From an uncultured Collinsella sp. (GTDB lineage: Bacteria > Actinomycetota > Coriobacteriia > Coriobacteriales > Coriobacteriaceae), in assembly GCA_900759435.1 (NCBI GenBank), contig CAAEVD010000064.1, positions 1-5,091 of the forward strand: a DNA stretch of 5,091 bases, in the 5' to 3' direction. A model generated the notes under the pieces. The model saw nothing but the letters and a program-made list of their open reading frames with translations, had not been told where the DNA came from and did no database searches. Shown here one piece after another: positions 1 to 5,091 of this stretch (the stretch's first letter is position 1; every line of letters starts with the position of its first letter). The position numbers were made by a program, and so were the translations under genes.

Positions 1-170
1 ATGCGGTACGGGATGGGATCGGCGATGCCAGGGACCATATAGCCCACGAAGATATCCGGAACCACGCAGCCAAACAAAAAGGCATTGCGGTCGCGAACGC
101 TCTTGGCAAGCGCATCGGTGCGCTCCAGCAAACGCTCCGTCTGAGCGATATGAATGTTCCAGCTTGGCAT
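1..170 (-). CDS. Zinc-dependent phospholipase C family protein (N-terminal part only)
   Basis: The first 56 codons are present; the rest lies beyond the window edge. The protein opens MPSWNIHIAQTERLL, and a hydrophobic stretch FLFGCVVPDIFVGY follows at residues 31-44. A short N-terminal Trp/His segment followed by an 'FLxG..xPDI' element is typical of the zinc-dependent phospholipase C superfamily (Pfam Zn_dep_PLPC). His7 and Asp39 are the likely metal ligands visible here. There is no signal peptide, so a cytoplasmic protein is likely and its substrate is unknown. I chose the ATG at 170 because homologues, as I remember them, start MPSWNIH; an in-frame ATG at 182 and a GTG at 176 would add four or two residues. 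The purine run GGGGGTGG just upstream is very close to the chosen start. It lies 78 nt after cbiO in the same direction with no clear terminator between. The family call is from recall, not a search. Confidence 0.62.
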   Translation of the reverse strand, partial: MPSWNIHIAQTERLLERTDALAKSVRDRNAFLFGCVVPDIFVGYMVPGIADPIPYR

Positions 171-194
171 AGCCACCCCCATAAAACCTGGATA

Positions 195-203
195 ACTATA
201 CCA
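195..203 (-). promoter_or_regulatory. Possible extended -10 promoter for the phospholipase-like gene
   Basis: Reading the minus strand, TGG-TATAGT fits an extended -10 element (TGn followed by a 5/6 match to TATAAT). I see no -35 at the right distance, which is acceptable for extended -10 promoters. Transcription would begin near 188, leaving a leader of under 20 nt to the ATG at 170. This could give the downstream gene its own start, separate from the transporter operon. It is a short motif and may be chance. Confidence 0.3.
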
Positions 204-248
204 TCACGGCAAAGCCACGCGGGCAGCTACGCACGCTCTACGCAGCAA

Positions 249-1037
249 CTAGTCCGTAGCACCGCTTTCGGTTCCATACGACGGCGAAGGCGCCTCGACC
301 ACATGGTGATATCGATCGATATAGATGGCACGGGCACCCAGGCGTCGCACCAAATCCTGGTGATGCGTGCTCATCAAGACCGTCTTACCCGCCGCGACGT
401 AGGCCAGCAAGAAGTTGACCACGATATCGCATGAATCCTCGTCGAGCCCATTGGTAGGCTCGTCGAGGACCAAGATATCCGGGTTCATCGACACGACGGC
501 AGCCAGTGCCACGCGCTTCTTTTGCCCGCCCGAGAGCTGATAGGGAGAGGCGTCGGCAAGGTCGGCAACCTGGAACAGCCCCATGGCATCGCGCACGCGG
601 CGCTCGAGCTCGTCTGTCGGCAGCCCCATCTGCGCGGGACCAAAAGCAACTTCCTCGCCCACCGTAGCGCAGAACAGCTGGGCGTCGGCATTCTGGAACA
701 CAAAGCCCACGCGCTGATGAAAACGCTGAGCGGCCGCGGAATCCTTTAGAAACGCCGCATCGATCACATGCCCGTCAAACAGGTATGCCCCTGCGTCTGC
801 GAGTTCAAGGCCGTTAATAAGACGCATAATCGTCGTCTTACCGCAGCCGTTGGGACCGAGCAGGGCAACGAGTTCACCACGATCGACCTGCAGCGACACA
901 CCATCGACAACCGTATGCCCCGCATAGGAGAACACCACGTCGCGCAGCTCGATGAGCGGCGCGACCTCGGCGCCGCCCGCACCGTTCGTGCCCGCCGCAC
1001 TCTTCATATCGATCGTCAAAATGTCGCCCTTCCCCAT
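249..1037 (-). CDS. cbiO: Energy-coupling factor ATPase of a Ni/Co importer, CbiO/NikO type
   Basis: ATP-binding subunit that powers the CbiM-CbiQ metal importer from the cytoplasmic face, probably as a homodimer because only one ATPase gene is present. From the ATG at 1037 it has 262 residues, normal for the family. All ABC motifs are intact: Walker A GPNGCGKT at 61-68, Q-loop Gln115 in VFQNADAQLF, signature LSGGQ at 168-172, Walker B ILVLDE at 188-193 with catalytic Glu193, D-loop GLD at 197-199, and H-loop His225 in STHH. The 'NADAQLF' Q-loop is typical of ECF ATPases. The start is uncertain: the frame is open to 1169 but that part overlaps cbiQ and does not look like ABC protein. ATG 1043, ATG 1037 (GGGG six bases upstream), TTG 1019 (AAGGG seven bases upstream) and ATG 1007 are all possible; the conserved domain starts later, near PLIELRDVVF. 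It follows cbiQ after 28 nt and is last in the operon. Confidence 0.93.
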   Translation of the reverse strand: MGKGDILTIDMKSAAGTNGAGGAEVAPLIELRDVVFSYAGHTVVDGVSLQVDRGELVALLGPNGCGKTTIMRLINGLELADAGAYLFDGHVIDAAFLKDSAAAQRFHQRVGFVFQNADAQLFCATVGEEVAFGPAQMGLPTDELERRVRDAMGLFQVADLADASPYQLSGGQKKRVALAAVVSMNPDILVLDEPTNGLDEDSCDIVVNFLLAYVAAGKTVLMSTHHQDLVRRLGARAIYIDRYHHVVEAPSPSYGTESGATD

Positions 1038-1065
1038 TTGCATCCCCAGCCGGAACCAGCAGCGC

Positions 1066-1908
1066 CTAGAGCACGGCGCACAACACTCCCAGCAACGCCA
1101 CGCCGGCCGCATAGACCGCATCGCGCCAGCCAACCCCGGCGCGCGCGGGCGCCGGATACGCACCGGCAAAGCCGCGGCAAAGCATAGCCTCGTCCATCGC
1201 GCGGCTGCATTCCATCGCCTTGATAAAGGTCATGCCCATGATACCCGCGATCGAATCGGTACGCGAAAATCCCTCAGGCGCACGGCCAACGCTGCGCAGC
1301 ATGACCGATTCACACAAATCGTGCGCCGTGCGACCCAGCACCTCGATATGCTTGAGCGCCATATCAAACGTAAAGATAACTTCGTCGGGTAGATGCAGTA
1401 TCTTGAGCGCCGCCGACATGCGGCTCCACGTGAGGGTCCACGAAACGCCCAGCACCAGCGACACATTAATGAAGGTCTTGAGCGCAATCTTGAGCATGGC
1501 GCCCGTGGCAGAAGCACCCAGTAGCAGGGCAGGCAGCGCCAAAACCACGGCAAACCCCGCGGCGCCGAGCGCCGGCACAAAGGTCGCGCGTAGCCCGCGT
1601 GCGGGGCGCACCGCGACCAGCACCAGCGCGATGGCAGCTATCAACATGAGGCACAGGGGGCTTTGCGTCAGACACACGCACAGGACGCAAACGAACATCC
1701 CCACCAGGCGCACTGGCGCCGAAACGGAAGAAAGGGCGCGGTCGATAATCGACCCGCCCTCGTGTGCGCCACCGCCCAGGCGAACCCGCTCAAGTAGGCT
1801 CGCCAGGTGCAGGACGTTCTGTTGCATCACGCGATGACGAGCGCCCGTAGGCTCGTAACGCTGCTCGGCCGCAAGCCAGCTAGGCAGCTCGGCTATTGCC
1901 ATGAGCAC
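1066..1908 (-). CDS. cbiQ: Energy-coupling factor transmembrane subunit of a Ni/Co importer, CbiQ/NikQ type
   Basis: Membrane coupling (T) component that links ATP hydrolysis by CbiO to the substrate-binding subunit CbiM. It has 280 residues. An N-terminal segment with LPSWLAAEQ, as in many CbiQ proteins, precedes hydrophobic segments at roughly 64-80, 83-100, 107-131, 142-160 and 263-280. Between the last two lies the long cytoplasmic helical region that contacts the ATPases, including MLRSVGRA near 203-210 and AMLCRGF at 241-247. The second is the family's 'ARG' coupling motif in its CRG form, which I recall from other CbiQ proteins, so I do not treat it as a defect. The GTG at 1908 is preferred because AAGGA ends five bases before it; the ATG at 1902 is in frame but 11 bases away. 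Its first 29 nt overlap the end of cbiM in another frame, implying translational coupling. Confidence 0.9.
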   Translation of the reverse strand: MLMAIAELPSWLAAEQRYEPTGARHRVMQQNVLHLASLLERVRLGGGAHEGGSIIDRALSSVSAPVRLVGMFVCVLCVCLTQSPLCLMLIAAIALVLVAVRPARGLRATFVPALGAAGFAVVLALPALLLGASATGAMLKIALKTFINVSLVLGVSWTLTWSRMSAALKILHLPDEVIFTFDMALKHIEVLGRTAHDLCESVMLRSVGRAPEGFSRTDSIAGIMGMTFIKAMECSRAMDEAMLCRGFAGAYPAPARAGVGWRDAVYAAGVALLGVLCAVL

Positions 1909-2965
1909 CGCTTTCCTTGACCGTCAGCGAGACCAGGCGGAATGCGATGGTGAGCACCGCCACGCCAATCACGCCCGAAAGAATATACATCGCGGCCTGG
2001 CCGGCAAAGCCAAGGCCCTGCTCCTCGGAATAGGCCTGCAGATAATCGCCCGTGGGCAGAGCGTCTGCAAAGGTCGGGGTATCGAGGCCGACCGAAGCCT
2101 GCAGGCTGTTGTCGCCAGCCTCCTGAACGGCAGTCGCGGCGCCCTCGGCGTCCCACTCGCCCCAGGCGTCACCCGTGGCTAGCAGGCCCAGCGGCGTGGC
2201 CACGACAAGCACGGCGACCAGGATGAGCGTGGGGACCAGCGAGGTCTTCTTGGCAGCAGCGCCCTCGGCAGCAAGCTGGCCATCGACGGCCTCGGGCCCG
2301 ACGATAACGCTCGGCGCCGTCTTCTTGATAAAGCCGTAGATGGCGGCCGTCGCCACGCCCTCGACCACGCCGGCAACCAGCATATGCGGGATCAACATTG
2401 CCGGAATAGCCACGGACAGCGGGAAGGGGCAGTACAGTGGAGCACCCGAGGCGTTGGTGAAGAGCATCGGCTGAATACCAAACTCGATTGCCGCGCACAG
2501 GGCCGCCAGGCACAGGCCGACCCAGCCGCTTACGATGGCCGAAACCGAGATGCCCCAGCTCTTGTCGTGCAAACGGCTGTTGAGCGCACGGAACACGATA
2601 GCAGCGGCAAACGGCAGCACGAAGGCCATGTTAAAGCAGTTGGCGCCAAAGGACAGGATGCCGCCGTCGCCAAACAGCAGCGCCTGCAGCGCCAGCGCGA
2701 CCGAGACAGCGATAGCCGCGGCCTCGGGGCCCAGCAGCAGCGCGATAAGTGCGCCGCCGACGGCGTGGCCTGTGGTGCCGCCGGGCAGCGGAACGTTAAA
2801 CATCATGAGCAAGAAGGAAAATGCTGCACAGATGCCCAGGAAAGCCATGTGCTCGCGATCGAGCGTGGCGCGCACCTTCTTGATGCAGTGGACCCAAACG
2901 GGCACCATTGCCACCGCCATGACGGCATCGGTCTGCGGGGACAGATAATTATCTGGAATGTGCAT
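1880..2965 (-). CDS. cbiM: Ni/Co ECF transporter substrate-binding membrane subunit CbiM/NikM with fused CbiN/PDGLE-like C-terminal domain
   Basis: Membrane subunit that captures Ni2+ or Co2+ and passes it to the cytoplasm with CbiQ and CbiO. It has 361 residues, longer than stand-alone CbiM (about 220-250). It begins MHIPDNYLSP, the near-invariant start of this family; in the known NikM structure the metal is bound by the Met1 amine, His2 and His67. All three positions are present here, His67 lying in GGTTGHAVGG. The FGANCFNMA motif (106-114) is also family-typical. About six hydrophobic segments fill residues 13-215. A linker follows, then a C-terminal unit: a membrane helix at 243-262, the segment LLATGDAWGEW (261-271), an acidic loop to about 320, and a second helix at 323-345. 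This is the layout of CbiN/NikN or PDGLE-domain proteins, so M and N appear fused and no separate cbiN is needed. The start is firm: GGGAGG lies five bases upstream of the ATG. Nickel is the more likely metal because of the upstream NikR-like operator; family alone does not decide. Confidence 0.93.
   Translation of the reverse strand: MHIPDNYLSPQTDAVMAVAMVPVWVHCIKKVRATLDREHMAFLGICAAFSFLLMMFNVPLPGGTTGHAVGGALIALLLGPEAAAIAVSVALALQALLFGDGGILSFGANCFNMAFVLPFAAAIVFRALNSRLHDKSWGISVSAIVSGWVGLCLAALCAAIEFGIQPMLFTNASGAPLYCPFPLSVAIPAMLIPHMLVAGVVEGVATAAIYGFIKKTAPSVIVGPEAVDGQLAAEGAAAKKTSLVPTLILVAVLVVATPLGLLATGDAWGEWDAEGAATAVQEAGDNSLQASVGLDTPTFADALPTGDYLQAYSEEQGLGFAGQAAMYILSGVIGVAVLTIAFRLVSLTVKESGAHGNSRAA
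1914..1918 (-). promoter_or_regulatory. Ribosome binding site that favours the GTG start of cbiQ
   Basis: The minus strand reads AAGGA, then five bases, then the GTG at 1908. The same motif sits 11 bases from the in-frame ATG at 1902, a poorer spacing. The site lies inside the last codons of cbiM, so ribosomes finishing cbiM pass over it. Confidence 0.5.
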
Positions 2966-2970
2966 GTACG

Positions 2971-2976
2971 CCTCCC
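2971..2976 (-). promoter_or_regulatory. Strong ribosome binding site of cbiM
   Basis: GGGAGG on the minus strand lies five bases before the ATG at 2965. It is the best Shine-Dalgarno match in the operon, as expected for its first gene, and it fixes the start that puts Met1-His2 at the N-terminus, where the metal ligands must be. Confidence 0.8.
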
Positions 2977-2993
2977 GGTTGTCGACGCACAGA

Positions 2994-3023
2994 ATTGCAA
3001 CGCCGCTTAAATCACCTTGTCAG
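2994..3023 (-). promoter_or_regulatory. Alternative downstream promoter candidate for cbiMQO
   Basis: The minus strand carries CTGACA (3018-3023, 5/6 match to TTGACA), an 18-base spacer, and TGCAAT (2994-2999, 4/6 match to TATAAT). Its -35 shares its first base with the end of the operator inverted repeat, so a bound repressor would block it. The -10 is weak, so I rank it below the promoter at 3061-3089. Confidence 0.25.
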
Positions 3024-3050
3024 TGTTACGCATTGTCAGATTCGTAACAC
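3023..3050. promoter_or_regulatory. Predicted NikR operator (inverted repeat) controlling cbiMQO
   Basis: A perfect inverted repeat GTGTTAC-N14-GTAACAC (arms 3023-3029 and 3044-3050) lies between the pheT terminator and cbiM. The arms extend to 8 bp each if the flanking G/C pair is counted. Established knowledge: NikR, the nickel-responsive ribbon-helix-helix repressor, binds GTATGA-N16-TCATAC in E. coli, and GTGTTAC-N13/14/15-GTAACAC was described for the Geobacter uraniireducens type. The match here is exact in half-sites and spacing, and it stands directly in front of a Ni/Co transporter. Inference: nickel-loaded NikR represses this operon. It starts about four bases after the likely transcription start of the upstream promoter and touches the -35 of the weaker one, so binding could block either. 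No nikR gene lies in the window. Confidence 0.75.
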
Positions 3051-3060
3051 GCCGCGGGCT

Positions 3061-3089
3061 ATCATAGCAAAACGGCGTGCTGCCGACAA
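3061..3089 (-). promoter_or_regulatory. Likely main promoter of cbiMQO, extended -10 type
   Basis: On the minus strand TTGTCG (3084-3089, 4/6 match to TTGACA), a 17-base spacer, and TATGAT (3061-3066, 5/6 match to TATAAT) form a sigma-70-like promoter. TGC directly before the -10 adds an extended -10 element. Transcription would begin near 3054, giving a leader of roughly 90 nt with the operator at its very start. The -35 lies in the loop of the pheT terminator hairpin and the spacer runs through its right arm, so terminator and promoter share the same DNA. Confidence 0.5.
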
Positions 3090-3103
3090 AGCAGCACGCC
3101 GTT
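3069..3103 (-). terminator. Intrinsic terminator of pheT
   Basis: On the minus strand AACGGCGTGCTGC and its exact complement GCAGCACGCCGTT form a 13-bp stem (3071-3083 with 3091-3103) around a 7-base loop, followed by a TTTT run and TGCTATGAT. The stem is strong and perfect and the U-run modest. Reading the plus strand, the base after the stem is followed by a mixed sequence, so it works mainly for minus-strand transcripts. It sits 110 nt after the pheT stop; the trailer between (3104-3213) shows no ORF or conserved structure I recognise. Confidence 0.85.
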
Positions 3104-3213
3104 ATGTAATGCGCGTGTCATATATGCAGGATCAACGGTGCCTTATACCGAACACCGCGGTCACGCAAAGGCCACAGCAACCGCCATCAGGCCCTACGCT
3201 CCCAGCGCAAGCC

Positions 3214-5091
3214 CTATCCGCGGACCTCGCCGTTTACGCCCTTGCATACCTTGGTGACGATCTTCTGGTGCGCCTTCTCGACCTCTTCGCTGGTGAGCGT
3301 GTGGTCGTCGGAGCGATACGTAAGCGCAAAGGCCATGGACTTCTTGCCCGCTCCGATGCGGATGGGATCGCGGTAGACGTCGAACAGGCGCACGCCCTCG
3401 AGCAGCTTGCCGCCGGCGCTGGTAATGCGGCGCTCAAGATCCTCGCAGGTCACAGCATTGTCGACCACGATAGCAAGGTCGTGCTCAACAGCCGGGTACT
3501 GCGAGAACTCGCGGTAGTTCTCCTGGTTGCGGGCGCCCTTGATCAGCTTGTCCAGATCGAGCTCAAAGGCAACGACAACCTCATCGATGCCCATCGCCTC
3601 GCGCGCCTCGGGGTGAATCTCGCCGACCCAGCCCAGTACGGTGCCGCCGGACAGAACCTCGGCCGCACGACCCGGCTGCAAGAAAGCGTAGCCCTCACCC
3701 TCGACGGGACGGAAGCGAACCTTCTCGATGCGCAGCTGGGCGAGCAGCTCCTCGACAATGCCCTTGCCAAAGAAGAAGCGCAGCTTGCGGTACTTCATGT
3801 TCCAAGACTGCTCGCTCCACTGGCCCGAGAGCACGCCCGCCACGGACTTGGTCTCCTTGGGCAGGCTGGCGTTCTCGCGACCGTGGAACAGGCTGCCGAC
3901 CTCGTACAGGTGCACGTTGGGCGTACCGTGCGCCTCGTTGTAGACCACGGACTGCAGCAGGCCCGGCAGCAGCGAACGACGCATCTCGGTCTGCTCGGCT
4001 ACCAGCGGGTTCATGAGCACCACAGGGCAACCGCGGCCCTCGGTGGACATACCGATCTTCTCCAGGTCGCCCGGGGCGGCAAAGCCAAAAGTCGTGGTCT
4101 CGTTGAGGCCGCAGGCGCGCAGGATCTCACCGACCTTACGGGTGAGCTTCTGCTCGCGGGTCAGGCCGCCGATGTGGTTCTTGGCAGCCGGGATGGTCGC
4201 CGTCACGCGGCCCATGCCCCATAGGCGCAGGACCTCCTCGATCAGGTCAATCTCGCGCGGCAGGTCGGGGCGGAAGCTCGGCGGCGTGACCATAAAGTCC
4301 TCGCCGTCGCGCTCGACGGTGCAGCCCAGACGGGTGAGCGAACGCTCGATAAAGTCGGGCTCGATGTCGGCACCGCAGATGGCATGTACGCGGGCCAGGC
4401 GCAGCTTAATGCTGTCGATGGTCTTGGGCGCGGGGAACACGTCGACATAGCCGGGAGCGACCTCGCCGCCGGCAATCTCCTCGATGAGTGCGCAGGTAAC
4501 GTTGGCGACATCCACGCAGCCGGTCTCGTCGACCTGGCGCTCAAAGCGAATGGAGGCGTCGGAGATCAGCGACAGATCGCGGCTGGTGTGCGAGGTGCGA
4601 CCGGCGTTGAAGCAGGCGCTCTCAACCATCACGTCGACGGTATCGTCCTCGATCTCGGAATCCATGCCGCCCATAACGCCGGCCAGCGCCACGGGACGCT
4701 CGCCGTCGGTGATGAGGCCCATGCCGGCGTCGAGCGTGCGCTCCTCGCCGTCGAGCGTCGTGAACTTCTCATCCTGCTGAGCGGCACGAACCACCACGCG
4801 GCGCCTGCCATCGTGCTCGGCAAAGGTGTCCAGGTCAAAGGCGTGCAGCGGCTGACCGGTGAGCATCATCACGTAGTTGGTGATGTCGACGATGTTGTTG
4901 TGCGGGCGCACACCCAGGGCGTTAAGGCGCTTGACCATCCAGTCGGGCGAGGGGCCGACCTTCACGTTGCGCACGATGCGGGCGACGTAGCGGTCGCACA
5001 GGCCCTCGTCGGCGATCTCGACGGAAAGCTCGTCGTCGGTCGCGCGGCCGGTCTCGGCCTTGATGGCGGGCAGCTCCACGTGGAAATCGCG
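3214..5091 (-). CDS. pheT: Phenylalanine--tRNA ligase beta subunit (N-terminus missing)
   Basis: Beta chain of the cytoplasmic alpha2-beta2 enzyme that charges tRNA-Phe. The reading frame is open to the window edge, giving 625 residues plus stop; bacterial PheT is usually about 800, so roughly 190 residues are missing, including the tRNA-binding OB domain. A GTG at 5079 is only an internal Val. Domains in order (numbering from 5091): B3/B4 at about 30-185, with LCDRYVARIV, the GQPLHAFDLD segment and ALAGVMGG (editing-site region); B5 at about 223-292, from IKLRLARVH to EVLRLWGMGR; the catalytic-like core at about 300-515, with MNPL and LLPGLL; and a C-terminal FDX-ACB domain at about 530-624, starting SQYPAVEHDLAIVVD. 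Length and motifs are intact up to VNGEVRG and the TAG. pheS is expected upstream, outside the window. A strong terminator 110 nt downstream separates it from the transporter operon. Confidence 0.97.
   Translation of the reverse strand, partial: RDFHVELPAIKAETGRATDDELSVEIADEGLCDRYVARIVRNVKVGPSPDWMVKRLNALGVRPHNNIVDITNYVMMLTGQPLHAFDLDTFAEHDGRRRVVVRAAQQDEKFTTLDGEERTLDAGMGLITDGERPVALAGVMGGMDSEIEDDTVDVMVESACFNAGRTSHTSRDLSLISDASIRFERQVDETGCVDVANVTCALIEEIAGGEVAPGYVDVFPAPKTIDSIKLRLARVHAICGADIEPDFIERSLTRLGCTVERDGEDFMVTPPSFRPDLPREIDLIEEVLRLWGMGRVTATIPAAKNHIGGLTREQKLTRKVGEILRACGLNETTTFGFAAPGDLEKIGMSTEGRGCPVVLMNPLVAEQTEMRRSLLPGLLQSVVYNEAHGTPNVHLYEVGSLFHGRENASLPKETKSVAGVLSGQWSEQSWNMKYRKLRFFFGKGIVEELLAQLRIEKVRFRPVEGEGYAFLQPGRAAEVLSGGTVLGWVGEIHPEAREAMGIDEVVVAFELDLDKLIKGARNQENYREFSQYPAVEHDLAIVVDNAVTCEDLERRITSAGGKLLEGVRLFDVYRDPIRIGAGKKSMAFALTYRSDDHTLTSEEVEKAHQKIVTKVCKGVNGEVRG

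Noticed and set aside
7..241. Short repeat TGCGTAG twice just after the cbiO stop
   Set aside because: Seven bases twice within about 20 nt (around 228-246), with no inverted partner or T-run, so it supports neither a terminator nor an attachment site.
241..247. AMLCRGF in CbiQ (residues 241-247) as a damaged ARG coupling motif
   Set aside because: The CRG form with following Phe is, as I recall, frequent in CbiQ/NikQ proteins, and the rest of the coupling region is intact.
1220..1837. Plus-strand open frame opposite cbiQ (205 residues)
   Set aside because: It is a shadow of cbiQ: low-complexity Ser/Thr/Arg-rich composition, no domain, and no convincing ribosome site sought or seen.
2384..3010. 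Plus-strand open frame opposite cbiM (208 residues)
   Set aside because: It is antisense to the conserved N-terminal half of cbiM, rich in His/Gln/Arg as expected from the complement of membrane-protein codons, and has no family resemblance.
3018..3039. Direct repeat CTGACAA (minus strand, two copies 16 bases apart) in the control region
   Set aside because: Only 7 bases, one copy inside the spacer of the operator; more likely a chance match or a -35-like sequence than a separate binding site.
2966..3070. Cobalamin or NiCo riboswitch in the cbiM leader
   Set aside because: The likely leader is about 90 nt, too short for a cobalamin riboswitch, and I find no B12-box-like sequence. I also see no paired-stem layout like the NiCo riboswitch. 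The 28-bp inverted repeat explains control better as a protein-binding site.
2995..4224. A 409-residue open frame on the plus strand opposite pheT
   Set aside because: It lies wholly antisense to well-conserved pheT codons apart from its first part, is Leu/Ala/Arg-rich, has no recognisable motif and begins inside the control region. Long antisense frames are common in GC-rich genes.

Overview
The window looks like chromosomal DNA from a high-GC Gram-positive bacterium, most likely a gut actinobacterium of the class Coriobacteriia (Collinsella or a relative). That assignment rests on overall protein character, GC-rich codon use and recall of family sequences; it was not computed. All genes I can support lie on the minus strand, so the biological order runs from high to low coordinates.

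Layout in transcription order. (1) Positions 5091 to 3214 hold the C-terminal three quarters of pheT, the beta chain of phenylalanyl-tRNA synthetase; its start lies outside the window. (2) Positions 3213 to 2966 are the pheT trailer, a strong intrinsic terminator (13-bp perfect stem), and then a compact control region. That region has an extended -10 promoter whose -35 falls in the terminator loop, and directly after it a perfect inverted repeat GTGTTAC-N14-GTAACAC. (3) Positions 2965 to 249 hold a three-gene transporter operon: cbiM/nikM (substrate-binding membrane subunit with a fused CbiN/PDGLE-like C-terminal domain), cbiQ/nikQ (transmembrane coupling subunit) and cbiO/nikO (ATPase). The first two overlap by 29 nt and the last two are separated by 28 nt, so they are almost certainly co-transcribed. 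(4) Positions 170 to 1 hold the beginning of a protein resembling the zinc-dependent phospholipase C family, which runs off the window.

How they work together. CbiM, CbiQ and CbiO make up a group I energy-coupling-factor importer for Ni2+ or Co2+. Homology alone cannot choose between the metals, and such operons are usually labelled 'cobalt transporter'. The inverted repeat matches the half-sites and spacing known for the NikR operator of Geobacter uraniireducens-type regulators, and I see no cobalamin riboswitch. The best reading is therefore a NikR-repressed nickel importer (NikMN-Q-O). This is the main finding. The rest of the window looks ordinary, and I see no mobile element, CRISPR array or RNA gene.
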